Source: an uncultured Bacteroidota bacterium (GTDB lineage: Bacteria; Bacteroidota; Bacteroidia; Chitinophagales; Saprospiraceae). Taken from it: a DNA stretch of 59,343 nt. Made by a program: the position numbers and the translations under genes. The stretch lies in assembly GCA_903933805.1 (NCBI GenBank), contig CAIZLM010000221.1:1-59343 (forward strand), given 5' to 3'. Positions 33,812 through 43,151 of this stretch are shown piece after piece. Under the pieces are notes generated by a model. It was not told where the DNA came from and did not search any database. It saw only the letters and a program-made list of their open reading frames with translations. Each line of letters opens with the position of its first letter. Within the stretch, counting starts at the first letter, position 1.

Positions 33812-34951
33812 ATGCCAAGTTGTGATGAAATTGCGTTTTCTACGGCGGAATTGGCGCGTTACGACCGACACATCAACCTGCCCGAATTTGGCCTTGAATC
33901 CCAAAAAAAACTAAAAGCCGCCAAGGTGGTGGTGGTCGGTGCCGGTGGGCTCGGCAGCCCGCTGCTGTTGTACCTAGCAGCCGCAGGCGTGGGTACCATC
34001 GGCATTGTGGACTTTGATATCGTGGCCGACAGCAACCTACAGCGTCAGGTATTGTTTGGTCAAGAGGCTATCGGCCAACAAAAGACAGCCGCAGCAAAAA
34101 AAAGGTTGGAGGACCTCAATCCTCATTTGTGCATCACACTGCACAATACCCGGCTTGGTTTAGAAAACGCTCTCGAAATACTCAAAAACTATGATGTCAT
34201 CGCCGATGGAACCGACAATATCCCTTCCCGTTATTTGGTCAATGATGCCGCAGTCCTGTTGCAGAAAACCCTTGTTTACGCTTCTATTTACCATTTTGAG
34301 GGACAAGTATCTGTCTTCAATTATCGAGACGAAAAAGGCGTTTTAGGCCCAAATTACCGTGACCTGCACCCCACTCTACCGCCGTCCGAATTGGCGCCCA
34401 ACTGCGCTGATGCAGGCGTTTTAGGTGTTTTACCCGGTATTATAGGCAGTATTCAAGCCTGTGAAGTGATAAAAATCATTACCGGTATTGGGACACCCTT
34501 GAGTGGCAGATTGTTCGTGTTTGACGCCTTGCATCTTGAAACACATACTTTTAACCTCCATCGGCGGGACGACAATCCGCTGAATGGAGAAAATCCAACC
34601 ATCCATTGTTTGCTGGACTACGATTATTTCTGCGGATCAAAGCCACAAAAAACCGTAAAAGAGATTTCCGCGGAAGAATTGGTTCAATGGCAGCAAAACG
34701 GGGAAATATTCCAACTTGTTGATGTGCGCGAACCACGTGAATACGAAACCTCCAACATCGGAGGAGCATTAATGCCCTTGACAACCATTGCTACACATAT
34801 TGGTAAATTGTATCGGGACAGAAAAGTGGTGATTCATTGTCGTACAGGCGAACGCAGTATCCGAGCTATTCAGGAGCTAGAGGACAAATTTGGCTTTGAC
34901 AACCTGTACAACCTGACAGGCGGAATTATTGCTTACCAAGCGGCGATATGA
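33812..34951 (+). CDS. ThiF/MoeB-type adenylyltransferase fused to a rhodanese domain, zinc site lost
   Basis: The 379-residue protein has an E1-like domain (about 1-260): RYDRHINLPEFG, the nucleotide loop VVGAGGLGSPLLLYLA, DFDIVADSNLQRQVLF and NCADAGVLGVLPGIIG. A rhodanese domain follows (about 280-379) with the active-site loop HCRTGERS. Such proteins adenylate and thiolate the C-terminus of a ubiquitin-like sulfur carrier (MoaD or ThiS) for molybdopterin or thiazole synthesis. The zinc CxxC pairs of MoeB are replaced: GPNYRDL in place of CYRCL and NPLNGENPTI in place of CPVCGENPTI. No moa or thi genes are adjacent, so the carrier is unknown. Confidence 0.88.
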   Translation: MPSCDEIAFSTAELARYDRHINLPEFGLESQKKLKAAKVVVVGAGGLGSPLLLYLAAAGVGTIGIVDFDIVADSNLQRQVLFGQEAIGQQKTAAAKKRLEDLNPHLCITLHNTRLGLENALEILKNYDVIADGTDNIPSRYLVNDAAVLLQKTLVYASIYHFEGQVSVFNYRDEKGVLGPNYRDLHPTLPPSELAPNCADAGVLGVLPGIIGSIQACEVIKIITGIGTPLSGRLFVFDALHLETHTFNLHRRDDNPLNGENPTIHCLLDYDYFCGSKPQKTVKEISAEELVQWQQNGEIFQLVDVREPREYETSNIGGALMPLTTIATHIGKLYRDRKVVIHCRTGERSIRAIQELEDKFGFDNLYNLTGGIIAYQAAI

Positions 34952-35291
34952 CCGTTGACTTGATGGCCAACACTGGCGTTGTATAATATGCAGAAGCCGC
35001 TTCTGCCGAAGGCAAAAAATTGCGTAACAGGGTGGATCGCACGCTGTCTGGCCCAAAAAAGGGGGCTTTTCGGGTCAGACAGCGTGCCGCTTAACCAGTT
35101 ACAAAATAGCATAGTGCTCCCATTACGCCGGCAGATCGGGCTGGGGGGTGTACCGCAGATAAGGCTTGATGACCGTTACGCCCTGATGTTATGATCGAAA
35201 CATGGTTATAGGCCCAAATATTTGTGTTCGATTACTGAACCATACCTGTACAAGCGTGTTTGATATCAAAAGAATCAATAAAAACTATCTT
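34952..35291. other. Intergenic region between the ThiF/MoeB-like and glutathione peroxidase genes
   Basis: This 340-bp space contains a small perfect hairpin (GCAGAAGC and GCTTCTGC, 34990-35006) without a T-run and a variant palindromic repeat (35024-35102). A frame extending the peroxidase to 35202 is present but unlikely to be used. Nothing else was recognised. Confidence 0.5.
35024..35102. repeat. Palindromic repeat, variant with two left-type arms
   Basis: A 79-bp copy in which both arms are of the left type: CACGCTGTCTGGCCC and, inverted, GGGTCAGACAGCGTG. The right-type arm (GTCTCAGACGCGACC) is absent. The left outer end is diverged (GTAACAGGGTGG); the right outer end is TAACCAGTTAC. 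Confidence 0.85.
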
Positions 35292-35900
35292 ATGAAAAAA
35301 CGTTATTGGGCTTTTGCTTTGGCCACCCTAGTATTTGGCGGCTGTGCCGTCTTGTCTATTCTTTCTATGCAAACCAATAAAGCAATAGCACGTCCCATGG
35401 AAACTATGAACACCGACACGGCATTGTCACGCCTTTACCAGTTCCGCATCAACACCTTGGAGGGGAAATCTGTTACACTAGAGCAATACAAAGGCAAAAA
35501 AATCGTTATTTTGAATGTGGCGTCCAAGTGTGGCTTTACCCCCCAGTATGCTGATTGGGAAAAGTTTTATGTAGCCCATCAGGGGTCTGTTGTGGTACTT
35601 GGATTTCCTTGCAATGATTTTGGCAAACAAGAACCTGGTACGGCGGGAGAAATTTCCTCTTTTTGTCAAAAGAACTACGGTGTTACTTTTCCTATGTTTG
35701 AGAAAGTGGCCGTTAAGGGAAATAATAAAGCCCCGTTGTACCAATGGCTGACCGATCCTACGCTCAATGGTTGGAACGAACAGGAGCCTTCTTGGAATTT
35801 TTGCAAGTATGTTGTGGATGAAAATGGAAAACTAACCCATTTTTTCGGGTCTAATGTAAAGCCTGATAACGCACAATTTTTACAAGCAATGGGCATGTAA
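35292..35900 (+). CDS. Glutathione peroxidase family protein, exported
   Basis: A 202-residue thiol peroxidase with an N-terminal membrane anchor or lipoprotein-like signal (MKKRYWAFALATLVFGGC, Cys18 a possible lipidation site). The peroxidase domain (about 48-200) has the active-site strand LNVASKCGFTPQY (catalytic Cys), the segment LGFPCNDFGKQEPGT with the conserved Gln and the second Cys, and WNFCKYVVDENG with the catalytic Trp-Asn. Cys replaces selenocysteine, as usual in bacteria. It should reduce hydroperoxides, probably with thioredoxin as donor. The frame opens at 35202 but ATG 35292 gives the normal length. An NlpC/P60 gene follows 30 bp downstream. Confidence 0.93.
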   Translation: MKKRYWAFALATLVFGGCAVLSILSMQTNKAIARPMETMNTDTALSRLYQFRINTLEGKSVTLEQYKGKKIVILNVASKCGFTPQYADWEKFYVAHQGSVVVLGFPCNDFGKQEPGTAGEISSFCQKNYGVTFPMFEKVAVKGNNKAPLYQWLTDPTLNGWNEQEPSWNFCKYVVDENGKLTHFFGSNVKPDNAQFLQAMGM

Positions 35901-35930
35901 ACAGATGTTGTACACTAAACCTACTTTGGT

Positions 35931-36473
35931 ATGAGGGCCTTTTCGCAGTTCTTGTTTATTGTTGCTGCAAGTGTATCCTTCACAGCATGTGCTACATTCA
36001 ATTCCTTGCCCCATACAACGCCTAAGGTTTTTTCAAAAAACATCCCTCAAACAGCGCCTAAAGGTGCTTACATGGCAGTCGATACCCGGGCTGACATGGC
36101 TGCATTTGCCCAAATATTTGTGGGTATTCGCTACCAATACGCTGGCCAGTGTCCGTATGATGGATTTGATTGTTCCGGTTTCACGGCTTATGTCATGAAA
36201 GGTTTTGGGATTATCCTTTCTCCCGCTTCCGCGGTGCAAGCTACCACTGGAAAATTAGTCCCGCTTGACCAAGTAATGGCTGGAGACCTGTTGTTTTTTG
36301 GTGAAAGTACCAAAAAGATACAACATGTGGCCATGGTGGTCAAGCGGGACAAAAATGGTATTACGTGTGTTCACAGTACCAGCAGTCGTGGTGTGATGGT
36401 AGAGAACGTGAGTCTTTCGACGTATTGGAAGCCAAAAATACTTTTTGCTAGGAATGTAATATACGGGAAGTAG
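35931..36473 (+). CDS. NlpC/P60 family cell-wall hydrolase, lipoprotein
   Basis: The 180-residue protein has a lipoprotein signal (MRAFSQFLFIVAASVSFTAC, lipidation at Cys20) and an NlpC/P60 domain (about 58-178) with the catalytic Cys in GFDCSGFTAYV, the His in IQHVAMVVK and a polar third residue near HSTSSRGV. These enzymes cut the peptide stems of peptidoglycan, typically between D-Glu and the diamino acid. It follows the glutathione peroxidase gene by 30 bp on the same strand and may share its transcript. A short palindromic repeat follows, then the convergent pyrG gene. Confidence 0.92.
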   Translation: MRAFSQFLFIVAASVSFTACATFNSLPHTTPKVFSKNIPQTAPKGAYMAVDTRADMAAFAQIFVGIRYQYAGQCPYDGFDCSGFTAYVMKGFGIILSPASAVQATTGKLVPLDQVMAGDLLFFGESTKKIQHVAMVVKRDKNGITCVHSTSSRGVMVENVSLSTYWKPKILFARNVIYGK

Positions 36474-36494
36474 TGTGCCTTGTTAAGAAGTTAA

Positions 36495-36572
36495 GTAACT
36501 GGTTAGGTGGCACGCTGTCTGGCAAAAAATGGCCTATTTTTTGTCTCAGAAGCGACCACGCTAACCAGTTGC
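36495..36572 (+). repeat. Palindromic repeat, short copy (same 85-bp deletion)
   Basis: A 78-bp copy with the same GTCTGGC junction as the copy at 32467. The right end ends in CCAGTTGC instead of CCAGTTAC. It lies between convergent genes. Confidence 0.92.
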
Positions 36573-36603
36573 GAAGTTAAATTAAAACCGCAGGGGGTTA
36601 TTG

Positions 36604-38220
<1,617 letters not shown>

Positions 38221-38230
38221 TTACGGGGCG

Positions 38231-38260
38231 CAAAGGTAGGAATTTTCGGTGGTTCGCCAA
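38231..38260 (-). promoter_or_regulatory. Promoter of pyrG
   Basis: On the minus strand TTG (38258-38260), a 19-bp spacer and TACCTTTG (38231-38238) fit the Bacteroidota -33/-7 consensus. Predicted start about 38224, giving a leader of about 20 nt. Confidence 0.7.
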
Positions 38261-38279
38261 CTGAAAGTAAAAAGGCACC

Positions 38280-39566
38280 TTAGAGCGCGAGACGAAATCC
38301 GGCAATGAGTGTGCGGCGACTAGGGGATAATCCACTGCGCGCAGCAACACGGCAACTTGATGGGTCATTGAACCAACTTCCTCCACGCAAGATTCGAGCA
38401 TCTCCTCCTGAGCCGCGGCATCCAGGGTAGGCTTTGTACTCATTTTGACAAAACTCCCAAACATTGCCACTCATATCGAAAAGCCCGAGGCTGTTTGGCG
38501 CTTTTTGTCCCACCGGATGGGTTCTTCTGTCAGCGGCTTTGTAGTACCATGCAACTTTGTTTGGGTTGTTATTACCCGCGTAAACAAAGCTAATATTACC
38601 ACAATTGACGCCTCCCCTAGCGGCATATTCCCATTCTGCTTCACTTGGCAGGCGGTATTTCATGCTCGTCAAGGCATTCAATTTATTGATAAAGATTTGT
38701 ATATCATTCCAGGAAACAGCTTCTACCGGGCAATCATCACAATTTTTATGCTCAGAAGGATTACTGCCCATGACCGCACGCCACAGCGCTTGGGTCACTT
38801 CATACTGGCCAATACTGTAAGAATCTAACTTGTTATAGTGTAAGCATTCATCTTCGTAGCGGTCATTTTCATTTTCTGGACTGCCCATGATAAAGTTACC
38901 TCCTAATACGTACGTCATTGGGTATTCAAAAACAAACTTATTGCCGGAATCCAGTTGGGTTAATGGCACTTCGGAAACCATATTTAGGACGTAAAACAGA
39001 GACAGCGCGATCACACTGATTAATACAAAGCTACTGGCTCTAATTTTTTTCTTTTGAAGATCTAGTTGTGCCAGAGTTAATCGGTCCAGCTTCTTTTTTT
39101 CATCGAATTGAATAATTGCGTCCCTGATCCCGGTTACCGTATCGACATAGACCTTGTCATCAGCCAGATTCAAATAGTCGGAAGTGATCAATGGAATTTC
39201 ACCGTTCGGCAATGGCTTCAAACCGGCCAATTGAATATACGAACCCAAGGCTGTTTCCTGCCATAGGCAGCTTCTTAATAGCACCGGCACCATCAAGCAA
39301 TCTCCATTTTTGTGCCTTTCAATGACAAGGGGTAACAGATGCGAAACGATAAAAGGATCGTTGAAAAAATCAACACTGAGTAATAGAAGTACAACGTCTG
39401 TGCTCGAGAGTTGCTGCAACGGTTCAACTTGTTGCTTATACGGAGAACTTTCATCGCCAGAGCATTGAATCGTCCATGAAAGGCGATCTTTCAACAAGTT
39501 AAGGTGCAATAAAAGTTTTGCTTGCAGAGCTCGGTCTTGATCAGCAAAAACCAAGAAGAGATTCAT
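38280..39566 (-). CDS. TIR-like / transmembrane / FGE-sulfatase-like fusion protein
   Basis: The 428-residue protein has three parts. Residues about 1-140 resemble a TIR domain: LFLVFADQDRALQAKLLLHL, W.IQCSGDES..., LQQLSSTDVVLLLLSVDFFND, then CLMVPVLLRSCLW. A helical linker holds one membrane segment (about 179-197, SSFVLISVIALSLFYVLNM). The C-terminal domain (about 215-428) is of the formylglycine-generating type: GGNFIMGSPENENDRYEDE, YSIGQYEVTQALWRAVMG, YRLPSEAEWEYAARGG, GLFDMSGNVWEFCQNEY, LRGGSWFND. Catalytic residues look absent from both enzyme-like domains. Such fusions occur in Bacteroidota signalling and defence contexts; the role here is unknown. ATG 39566 is used; the longer frame runs into a palindromic repeat. 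Confidence 0.82.
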   Translation of the reverse strand: MNLFLVFADQDRALQAKLLLHLNLLKDRLSWTIQCSGDESSPYKQQVEPLQQLSSTDVVLLLLSVDFFNDPFIVSHLLPLVIERHKNGDCLMVPVLLRSCLWQETALGSYIQLAGLKPLPNGEIPLITSDYLNLADDKVYVDTVTGIRDAIIQFDEKKKLDRLTLAQLDLQKKKIRASSFVLISVIALSLFYVLNMVSEVPLTQLDSGNKFVFEYPMTYVLGGNFIMGSPENENDRYEDECLHYNKLDSYSIGQYEVTQALWRAVMGSNPSEHKNCDDCPVEAVSWNDIQIFINKLNALTSMKYRLPSEAEWEYAARGGVNCGNISFVYAGNNNPNKVAWYYKAADRRTHPVGQKAPNSLGLFDMSGNVWEFCQNEYKAYPGCRGSGGDARILRGGSWFNDPSSCRVAARSGLSPSRRTLIAGFRLAL

Positions 39567-39594
39567 AATTTTTAAATTTTGATTTTGTGGAATT

Positions 39595-39757
39595 ATAAAT
39601 GGTTGGCGTGGTCGCGTCTGAGACAAAAAAGTGGCTATTTTTTTGCCAGATGAAGCGGATTCTTCAGGCCGTAGCAGCGCTACGGTCAAAAAAATGGGAG
39701 AAGTATGGCGGAAAATGGGCCTTTTTGGGCCAGACAGCGTGCCACTTAATCATTTAC
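39595..39757 (-). repeat. Palindromic repeat, full-length copy, inverted orientation, diverged ends
   Basis: A 163-bp copy ending 28 bp upstream of the TIR-like gene's start codon. Both terminal repeats carry changes (TAAATGGTTGG and TTAATCATTTAC), while the core with CCGTAGCAGCGCTACGG is retained. Confidence 0.88.
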
Positions 39758-39814
39758 GTTGAATTAACACAAATATATGACTGTTTATTGAATGCTATAA
39801 TTTTAATGCAGTTC

Positions 39815-39853
39815 ACAAAAAAGCGGCCTGGTGTCCCACACACCAAGGCCGCT
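39815..39853 (-). terminator. Rho-independent terminator of the dcw cluster after ftsZ
   Basis: On the minus strand AGCGGCCTTGGTGT pairs with ACACCAGGCCGCT with one bulge, followed by TTTTTT. It lies 27 bp after the ftsZ stop and ends the whole minus-strand cluster. Confidence 0.88.
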
Positions 39854-39879
39854 ACCACTAAGCAGAAATAAATAAAGTT

Positions 39880-41379
39880 TTAATCGACGTTGTCGTGTAA
39901 GAAAGAGTTGCCGCCCACCTTTATCTCCCCTTCTTCCTCCATTGAGATGGTCCAATTCGACATTTCATGTCTTTGGGCATCCGGCACATCATCTAGGTTG
40001 ATATTTTTTCTGAGATATGCCGGCTGACTTTCTAAGTCAATAATCGTTTGTGGTGAATTTAGCTTTACGACGTTAATTGGCCTGTTGAGTGCTTCATGTC
40101 TCCGGCGTTGCGCCACTTCTAAGCGGCGGCGGCGCTCTTCCGGAGAACCAGCAGCATCCTCTAGCCCGCTCAGGTATGGGTCAGCATTCACCGGCGTTGT
40201 GCGGCGGATATTTTCAACAGTTTCCCGGATATTTTCGAACACGATGACGCGTTCAGTAGCTGCCTTCTCATCCTCCGGAATATACGGCTCCTCAGCCGTG
40301 ATTGTAAAGAGAGAAGGCCGGTGCTTTTTTCCAGAATGGTCGTCATCGTCGAGGAATACCACTTGTCTATCCGGCGTAGGATTTGCCTGACGTTGATTGT
40401 TCGTACCGGCAGGCATCCGACCGTTCACCTCAAACCCAGTGGCGATAATGGTTACCGCCAATTTTTCGCCGAGACGTTCGTCAAAGCAGTTGCCCCAAAT
40501 GAGGTTCGCATTTTCACCTGCTTTTTCTTGGACAAACTGCGTTATTTCAAAAATTTCATCCATCGTGGCTTCTTTCACGCCGGAAGTAATGTTGACCAGG
40601 ATATTTTTTGCGCCAAAAATATCGTTGTCTTCCAGCAGTGGCGACCGGAGTGCCTGATCAGCGGCTCGGAACGCCCTGTTTTCGCCTTCAATGGCTGCGG
40701 TACCCATGATGGCGACACCGGAGCCCCGCATGGTGGTATTCACGTCTTCAAAGTCAACATTCACATAACCCGGCACCGTAATGATTTCTGCAATGCCTTT
40801 AGCTGCTGTACAAAGGATATTGTCTGCTTCTCCAAAAGCCTGAGAAATGGATAAGTTGCCATAGATGTCACGCAATTTGTCGTTGGATATTATGACCAAG
40901 CAATCGACATTTTTTCGGAGTTCTTCCAGGCCTTCCATGCCATTTCCCACCCGAATTTTTCCTTCAAAAGTAAAGGGTAGCGTAACAATACCCACGGTGA
41001 GAATGCCGAGTTCCTGTGAAGCTTTGGCAATGATGGGTGCTGCGCCAGTACCTGTTCCACCGCCCATTCCTGCGGTGATGAACACCATTTTAGTGCCATC
41101 ATCGAGAAATCGTTTGATTTCATCGAGGCTTTCTACACAAGCTTGTTTGCCAACGCTGGGTTTACTTCCGGCACCGCGGCCTTCTGTGAGAATTTGGCCC
41201 AGCGATATTTTAGTGGGCACGGGGCTAAGGTGCATGGCTTGGGCATCTGTGTTGCAAATAGCGTAATCTACGCCTATAATGCCTTGTTTGTACATGTGCG
41301 TAACGGCATTGGAACCGCCGCCGCCGACACCTATAATTTTTATGATGGAAGGTTCATCCTTCGGAAGATCGAAAAGCAT
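39880..41379 (-). CDS. ftsZ: Cell division GTPase FtsZ
   Basis: The 499-residue tubulin homologue forms the Z ring. The GTPase domain has IIGVGGGGSNAVTHM near the N-terminus and the tubulin signature GGGTGTGAAPI; the T7 region NILVNITSGV is present. After about residue 330 a long linker with Arg/Glu-rich stretches leads to a C-terminal segment with SQPAYLRKNINLDD, typical of Bacteroidota FtsZ. The longer frame begins with TTG 41385; ATG 41379 is preferred. It is the last gene of the cluster, 294 bp after ftsA, with a short palindromic repeat in between, and is followed by a terminator. Confidence 0.97.
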   Translation of the reverse strand: MLFDLPKDEPSIIKIIGVGGGGSNAVTHMYKQGIIGVDYAICNTDAQAMHLSPVPTKISLGQILTEGRGAGSKPSVGKQACVESLDEIKRFLDDGTKMVFITAGMGGGTGTGAAPIIAKASQELGILTVGIVTLPFTFEGKIRVGNGMEGLEELRKNVDCLVIISNDKLRDIYGNLSISQAFGEADNILCTAAKGIAEIITVPGYVNVDFEDVNTTMRGSGVAIMGTAAIEGENRAFRAADQALRSPLLEDNDIFGAKNILVNITSGVKEATMDEIFEITQFVQEKAGENANLIWGNCFDERLGEKLAVTIIATGFEVNGRMPAGTNNQRQANPTPDRQVVFLDDDDHSGKKHRPSLFTITAEEPYIPEDEKAATERVIVFENIRETVENIRRTTPVNADPYLSGLEDAAGSPEERRRRLEVAQRRRHEALNRPINVVKLNSPQTIIDLESQPAYLRKNINLDDVPDAQRHEMSNWTISMEEEGEIKVGGNSFLHDNVD

Positions 41380-41596
41380 AACCAAAATGTTATGGGTTTA
41401 TAAATTGTATAGTCTCAATTTTTTTTCTCGGACAAAGTTGTTGTACGTACAATCGTTCAGCAACCCGTCGGTATCATTGCAGCAGGACAAACAAATGTTG
41501 TCGCACGATGGTGCGACAAACTAGTTTAACCGCCGCAGCGTTTCTTTGATTTCATACTAATCCACTCAGTTGTTGAGTATTACAGCATTTATTGCT

Positions 41597-41674
41597 TTAA
41601 CTGGTTAGTTGGGACGCTGACTGCTCCAAAATGGACACTTTTTTGTCTCAGGCGCGACCATACTAACCAGTTAC
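41597..41674 (+). repeat. Palindromic repeat, short diverged copy between ftsA and ftsZ
   Basis: A 78-bp copy whose right boundary touches the last base of the ftsA stop codon. Its length equals the other short copies but the inner sequence has diverged (GACGCTGACTGCTCCAAAATGG). If the cluster is one transcript, it forms a hairpin between ftsA and ftsZ. Confidence 0.88.
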
Positions 41675-43008
41675 TATTGTTTTTTATTAAAATCCATATC
41701 AGGTTCTGCTTCGAACCATTCTTTTGTTTTCTTGAAAACATTGTCGAGCCAGGATGACTCTTTTTCTTCAGAAACATTGGAAGGCGTGATTTTTGGTTCC
41801 TGTACATGTTGTTGTTCTACAACCTGCTCTTTTTCGGGGGCCAAATCATTGAGCCCGCGCAGTAACAGTCCAATACTGGTGCTAAAAATCGGGCTACACA
41901 CCGATTCGTGGTAGCCATGCGCGAGGTTTTCCACTGGAACACCCACACGGCAAGACATACCGGAATGTAGTTCCATGAGTTTCTCCGTATGTGCAAGCAA
42001 TGAGCCGCCGCCGGTGAGTACAATACCACCGATGAGTTTTCGTTCATAGCCGCTTCGGCGAATTTCCCACAGCACATAATCCAGGATTTCCTCCATACGG
42101 GCCTGGATAATACGGGCGAGATTTTTCTCGCTTATTTCCTTGTGGTCTCGCCCTTTGAGTCCTGGAATGGTAATTATTCTGTTGTCGAAAACTTCATTGG
42201 CAATGGCAGAACCAAATTTGACCTTGAGTTTTTCAGCTTGCGGTTGCATCACAGTACATCCTTCTTTGATATCGGCTGTAATAACGTTGCCCCCGAATGG
42301 GATTACAGCCGTGTGCCGGATAATACCTTCATGAAAAACGGTGATATCGGTGGTTCCCCCGCCAATATCAACCAAGGCTACCCCTGCTTGTTTTTCTTCA
42401 TCGCTGAGTGTTGCGTCTGCGCTGGCGATGGGCTCAAGGGTAAGATCAGCCACTTTCAGACCAGCTTTTTCGATACACCGGTAGATGTTGTTTACGGCTG
42501 TAATTTGTCCGGTAATGATGTGGAAATTGGCTTCTAACCGGACGCCACACATCCCCACAGGGTCGGTAATTCCCTGCTCAGAATCGACCGTAAACTCTTG
42601 TGGAAAGACATGAATGATCTTGTCTCCAGGTGGAAGAACTAGTTTAAACATGTCATTGACCAGCCGATCAATATCGCGGTTGGCGATTTCCGTATGATCA
42701 CTCTCTCGGGTAAGAATACCGCGATGCTGGAGGCTTTTGATGTGTTGCCCGGCAATTCCGACGTGAACCGAATGGAATTTCATGCGGGCATTGCGCTCGC
42801 AAATTTCCACGGCTTCCCGAATGGCTCCGACAGTTTTTTCAATGTTCGAAACGACACCGCGCAGTACGCCTGCACTTTCGACTTTGCCAATTCCAATGAT
42901 TTCTAGCTTCCCGTGTGTGTTTTTACGACCAGCGAGGCAACACACTTTCGTGGTTCCAATATCAAGTGCAACAACAACATCAGAGGGTTGTGGGACCAAA
43001 TCTGACAT
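41674..43008 (-). CDS. ftsA: Cell division protein FtsA
   Basis: The 444-residue actin-like protein tethers FtsZ to the membrane. It has phosphate-binding segments VVVALDIGTTKVCCLAG and VALVDIGGGTTDITVF, the SHS2-type insert between them, and the adenosine motif GGIVLTGGGSLLAH. The tail ends in SSWLDNVFKKTKEWFE, an amphipathic membrane-targeting helix, followed by a short acidic end. Length and motifs are normal. The upstream neighbour is not ftsQ directly but a surface protein gene; the stop codon abuts a palindromic repeat. Confidence 0.96.
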   Translation of the reverse strand: MSDLVPQPSDVVVALDIGTTKVCCLAGRKNTHGKLEIIGIGKVESAGVLRGVVSNIEKTVGAIREAVEICERNARMKFHSVHVGIAGQHIKSLQHRGILTRESDHTEIANRDIDRLVNDMFKLVLPPGDKIIHVFPQEFTVDSEQGITDPVGMCGVRLEANFHIITGQITAVNNIYRCIEKAGLKVADLTLEPIASADATLSDEEKQAGVALVDIGGGTTDITVFHEGIIRHTAVIPFGGNVITADIKEGCTVMQPQAEKLKVKFGSAIANEVFDNRIITIPGLKGRDHKEISEKNLARIIQARMEEILDYVLWEIRRSGYERKLIGGIVLTGGGSLLAHTEKLMELHSGMSCRVGVPVENLAHGYHESVCSPIFSTSIGLLLRGLNDLAPEKEQVVEQQHVQEPKITPSNVSEEKESSWLDNVFKKTKEWFEAEPDMDFNKKQ

Positions 43009-43151
43009 AACATAACGTGTTTTAGTGGTGGGTTTCGATGGATTTTGACATATTTGACGCAGCCCGAAACCCTTTCCTGCGACAAAAATACTATTTATTA
43101 AACTTTTTGTTTTCTTTTTTTATGCGTAAGCATCAAATACAACCGCTTTTA

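Noticed and set aside
34990-35006. GCAGAAGC/GCTTCTGC hairpin as a terminator of the ThiF/MoeB-like gene
   Set aside because: The stem is only 7-8 bp and no T-run follows on either strand.
40085-41403. Long antisense frames over ftsZ, pyrG, murE and the E1 gene
   Set aside because: They are shadows of strongly conserved genes on the other strand and show no recognisable protein features.
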